Positions 61,772 through 64,000 of a DNA stretch of 64,000 nucleotides are shown here, piece by piece (within the stretch, counting starts at the first letter, position 1; each line of letters starts with the position of its first letter). The position numbers were made by a program, and so were the translations under genes. Origin of the DNA: Nonomuraea maritima. Lineage in GTDB: Bacteria > Actinomycetota > Actinomycetes > Streptosporangiales > Streptosporangiaceae. The stretch spans positions 310,001 through 374,000 of the forward strand of contig NZ_FNFB01000004.1 of the NCBI RefSeq assembly GCF_900100395.1, written 5' to 3'. The notes under the pieces were generated by a model that saw nothing but the letters and a program-made list of their open reading frames with translations, was not told the DNA's origin and did not search any database.

Positions 61772-62374
61772 ATGCGCTTCAGGACTGGACTGCTCACCAC
61801 CGGACTGGCGATCGGCGTGGTTGTGGGCGTCAGTGGAACGACCGCCGCCTCGGCATCGGCCGCGAGCCTGGCAGGCGGCGCGCCCGCCGTGGCCGCCGCG
61901 TGGGCGGACAAGCCGGGCTGCACGGCCAAGCTCGACAAGCGCTTCTCGATCTTCGCCAAGAAAATGGGGGTCTCCGAGAGGCGGCTGAAGGAGGCCCTGG
62001 TCGACTTCGAGCAGGACGTGCGGCTCGGGGAGATCAGCCCCGCTGAGGTCAGGCGGCTCGCCCGGAGGCTGGGTGTCAGCCCCGCCGAGACCGGCGCGAA
62101 TCTCAAGAAGGTGTTCGGCAGTAACGCCAAGCCTTGTCGGCACCTCCCGCCCGCCGACCCGGCCGAAGGCAAGCGGTTCGCCGAGAAGCTGGGGGTGACG
62201 CTGGTCGAGGCGGAACGCGTGCTCGACTGGGCGACGAAGCCTGACGGGAGGATCACCGACATCAACCCGCACGACCCCAAGTGCGTCGGCTGGGCCAGGA
62301 AACTGCACGTATCGCCGAAACGGCTGGCCGCCGAGCTCGAGGACGTGAAGCTCCTCAGGGAAGCCACGCGATAG
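61772..62374 (+). CDS. Secreted protein with four short helical repeats
   Basis: The 200-residue protein starts with a signal peptide (RFRTG, then LLTTGLAIGVVVGVSG, ASASA cleavage). The mature part has four copies of a helix-turn-helix-like unit: KKMGVSERRLKEALVDF, RRLGVSPAETGANLKKV, EKLGVTLVEAERVLDW and RKLHVSPKRLAAELED. Three Cys in the mature part (GCTAK, PCRHL, KCVGW) may form a disulfide. Function unknown; a DNA- or peptidoglycan-binding extracellular role is possible. ATG 61772 has a good ribosome-binding site. Confidence 0.65.
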   Translation: MRFRTGLLTTGLAIGVVVGVSGTTAASASAASLAGGAPAVAAAWADKPGCTAKLDKRFSIFAKKMGVSERRLKEALVDFEQDVRLGEISPAEVRRLARRLGVSPAETGANLKKVFGSNAKPCRHLPPADPAEGKRFAEKLGVTLVEAERVLDWATKPDGRITDINPHDPKCVGWARKLHVSPKRLAAELEDVKLLREATR

Positions 62375-62460
62375 CAGGCCGAGCGAAGCCCGGCAGGCGG
62401 GGCCGCCCGCCTTGAGCGAAACCGGCACCGGCCCCGCCAGGGCCGTCGAACACGCCGTTC

Positions 62461-62485
62461 CCGGCCCGGTTTCCAACCGGGCCGG
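62461..62485. terminator. Terminator after the secreted helical-repeat gene
   Basis: CCGGCCCGG (62461-62469) and CCGGGCCGG (62477-62485) form a perfect 9-bp stem with a 7-base loop. The remaining 127 bases before the regulator hold no other clear site. Confidence 0.75.
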
Positions 62486-62612
62486 GGCCGTTGACCGTTG
62501 CAGGCGACATGGACGGGGGCGACCTGGCGCATCAGCCCACTTCACACTTTCGATACAACGGGCGACGGATACTGGCCATCCTTACCCCACATCCAGTAAG
62601 GCACGCCGAGAC

Positions 62613-63284
62613 ATGCGATTGCTTGTTGTCGACGATGACGACGCGGTGCGCCGCTCCTTGGCCCATGCGTTGACGCGGGACGGTTACGAGGTGTCCGCCG
62701 TCTCCGACGGGGGTTCGGCATTACAGCTGCTCGCCGGATCCCGCCATGACGCGGTGATCCTCGACATCCTGATGCCGGAGCCCAACGGTCTGGAGGTGTG
62801 CCGCCGGGTCCGCGAGCGCGGCGACCGCACCCCGATCCTCATGCTGACGGCACGCGACCTGGTGGCCGACCGGGTCGCCGGTCTGGACGCGGGCGCCGAC
62901 GACTATCTCGTCAAGCCGTTCGAGCTGGCGGAGTTGCGGGCTCGCATGCGCGCCCTGCTACGACGCAGCGGCGCCGTCGAGGACGTCCTGCATTTCGCCG
63001 ATCTGGAGTTGGACACCGCGGCGTGCCGCGCCCGCCGCGGCGGGCGAACCCTCGACCTCACCAAGACCGAGTACGCGCTGCTGGAGCTGTTCCTGCGCAA
63101 CCCCAGGAGGGTACTGAGCCGGACGCTGATCTTCGACTCGGTCTGGGGCTACGATTTCGGCCCCTCTTCCAACGCCCTGTGGGTCTATATCAGTTATCTG
63201 CGTTCCAAGCTGGAAAGCGGAGGAGATGCCCGGCTGATCCAGACTGTGCGCGGGCTGGGATATGTCCTGCGGGAACACGAATGA
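62613..63284 (+). CDS. OmpR-family response regulator, second MprA-like copy
   Basis: The 223-residue regulator has the receiver with VDDDDAV and the phospho-acceptor Asp in AVILDILMPEPNG (residue 51), Thr in LMLTARD, Lys in YLVKPFE and a winged helix ending in TVRGLGYVLREHE. It is close in sequence to the regulator at 25575-26279. ATG 62613 is used; no strong ribosome-binding site is seen. Its stop overlaps the histidine kinase ATG by 4 bp. Confidence 0.92.
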   Translation: MRLLVVDDDDAVRRSLAHALTRDGYEVSAVSDGGSALQLLAGSRHDAVILDILMPEPNGLEVCRRVRERGDRTPILMLTARDLVADRVAGLDAGADDYLVKPFELAELRARMRALLRRSGAVEDVLHFADLELDTAACRARRGGRTLDLTKTEYALLELFLRNPRRVLSRTLIFDSVWGYDFGPSSNALWVYISYLRSKLESGGDARLIQTVRGLGYVLREHE

Positions 63285-64000
63285 GCCTGCGCAACCGAGT
63301 AGCTCTGGCCGGCGGTGCGGTGGTGTTCAGCACGCTCTTCATCGCCTCGATGGTGCTGTACCTGTGGCAGGGGGCCAACCTGAGGAGCCAGCATGACAGT
63401 GATCTGGTCGCCGCCGTCGCGCAGACACCGGAACTCCTGAAGGCGTTCAAGCAGAAGCGCTATCCTCCTTCCGCGGTGGTGAGCGTCGGCGCCATCTGGC
63501 TGCAGCTTCCGCTGAAGGGCGTCGAGGGAAACAGCAGCGGTTTCATCCCGGTTTCCAGCCGCGATGTCGCGGTGGCGGCGAGAAAGACGCCGCCCTATCT
63601 TCAGGATGTCGAGCACGACGGGGTTCGTTACCGCGTCTACACCGCCCCGTATCCGGGGCCGGACGGCTCGCTGGTGCGGGCGGCCGTACCCGTCTCGGTG
63701 ATCGACGCGGCCCTGGACCGGCTGTGGACCCTCCTCAGCATGATCACTGTCGCCGGTGGCGTGCTGGCGGCGACCGGCGCACGTCTCGCGGCGGGTGCGG
63801 TGCTCCGGCCGGTGCGTCGGCTGACCGAGGCCGTGGAGCACGTCACCACGACACAGGACCTTTCCGCACGGGTCAAGGCCGACGGAAAGGACGAGATCGC
63901 TCGCCTGGCACGGTCGTTCTCCTCGATGATGGCCGCGGTCGAGGAGTCGGTCCGTACGCAGCGGCAACTGGTCGCCGACGCCTCCCATGAGCTGCGAACC
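63281..64000 (+). CDS. MprB-like sensor histidine kinase (3' end outside window)
   Basis: 240 codons are visible. TM1 is at about residues 8-30 (LAGGAVVFSTLFIASMVLYLW: key core FSTLFIASMVLYLW), followed by a sensor of about 115 residues, TM2 at about 150-170, a HAMP domain ([14 protein letters not shown]) and the start of the H-box DASHELRT at the window end. The H-box keeps the usual Ser before the His, unlike the homologue at 24232. The ATP-binding domain lies beyond the window. Confidence 0.9.
   Translation, partial: MSLRNRVALAGGAVVFSTLFIASMVLYLWQGANLRSQHDSDLVAAVAQTPELLKAFKQKRYPPSAVVSVGAIWLQLPLKGVEGNSSGFIPVSSRDVAVAARKTPPYLQDVEHDGVRYRVYTAPYPGPDGSLVRAAVPVSVIDAALDRLWTLLSMITVAGGVLAATGARLAAGAVLRPVRRLTEAVEHVTTTQDLSARVKADGKDEIARLARSFSSMMAAVEESVRTQRQLVADASHELRT

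Overview
The window is very GC-rich, densely coded DNA from an actinobacterium. The evidence is GTG-rich starts, XRE regulators with a DUF5753-like domain, a MalT/LAL-type LuxR regulator, a Ser/Thr kinase with a Pro/Gly-rich linker, MprAB-like two-component systems, methylcrotonyl-CoA carboxylase genes and cysteine-poor ribosomal protein paralogues behind a Zur-like box. A Streptosporangiales-type soil actinomycete fits best, but the genus cannot be fixed from the sequence. No rRNA, tRNA, CRISPR array, insertion sequence or prophage was recognised. It looks like chromosomal DNA of mixed housekeeping and accessory content.

Layout. 1-1505: two small membrane/envelope genes, the leftmost cut by the window edge and ending in a strange Arg/Met repeat tail. 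1763-5211: a drug-type MFS pump, its divergent XRE-cupin regulator, and a His-rich methyltransferase behind a perfect palindrome. 5282-13052: an SNF2 helicase/SWIM-protein pair, a lipid kinase and a secreted M6 metalloprotease. 13240-18390: a lone cytochrome oxidase subunit I, an aminotransferase, a small membrane protein and a GlcD-like FAD oxidase. 18557-29016: a receptor Ser/Thr kinase, crotonase, APH-like kinase, an XRE cluster, an MprAB-like system, a phytoene-desaturase-like oxidoreductase and a LysR regulator. 29081-34717: a YeiH-like exporter, pseudouridine catabolism genes (psuG and a PfkB kinase), and a large repeat-rich protein of unknown function. 34794-43932: a LAL regulator, a GNAT enzyme, and a leucine/isovalerate degradation operon (acyl-CoA dehydrogenase, HMG-CoA lyase, biotin-dependent carboxylase alpha and beta) facing a TetR gene. 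44629-51587: a secreted Ig-like repeat protein, a fused 2-oxoacid dehydrogenase E1, an M50-like protease, an amidohydrolase, an NTF2-like protein and CorA. 51591-58946: a 24-residue membrane peptide, a ribbon-helix-helix/Clp-N fusion and a three-gene SMC (condensin-like) operon. 59135-61647: two divergent zinc-starvation operons. 61772-64000: a secreted helical-repeat protein and a second MprAB-like pair cut by the right edge.

The most unusual stretch is 51591-58946. Two helical/winged-helix proteins and an 1133-residue SMC-type ATPase form an operon like MksFEB/JetABC, but the JetD nuclease gene does not follow. The 341-bp gap before the SMC gene is filled by nine tandem palindromic units spaced about 35 bp apart. 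The neighbouring RHH/Clp-N gene has a matching array of ATAACCCC half-sites at its own start.

Two regulatory themes recur. At least thirteen genes have a TANNNT -10 hexamer only 6-9 bases before the start codon, which suggests leaderless mRNAs. Several promoters also carry perfect or near-perfect inverted repeats, giving testable operators for XRE, TetR, LysR, Zur and RHH regulators.
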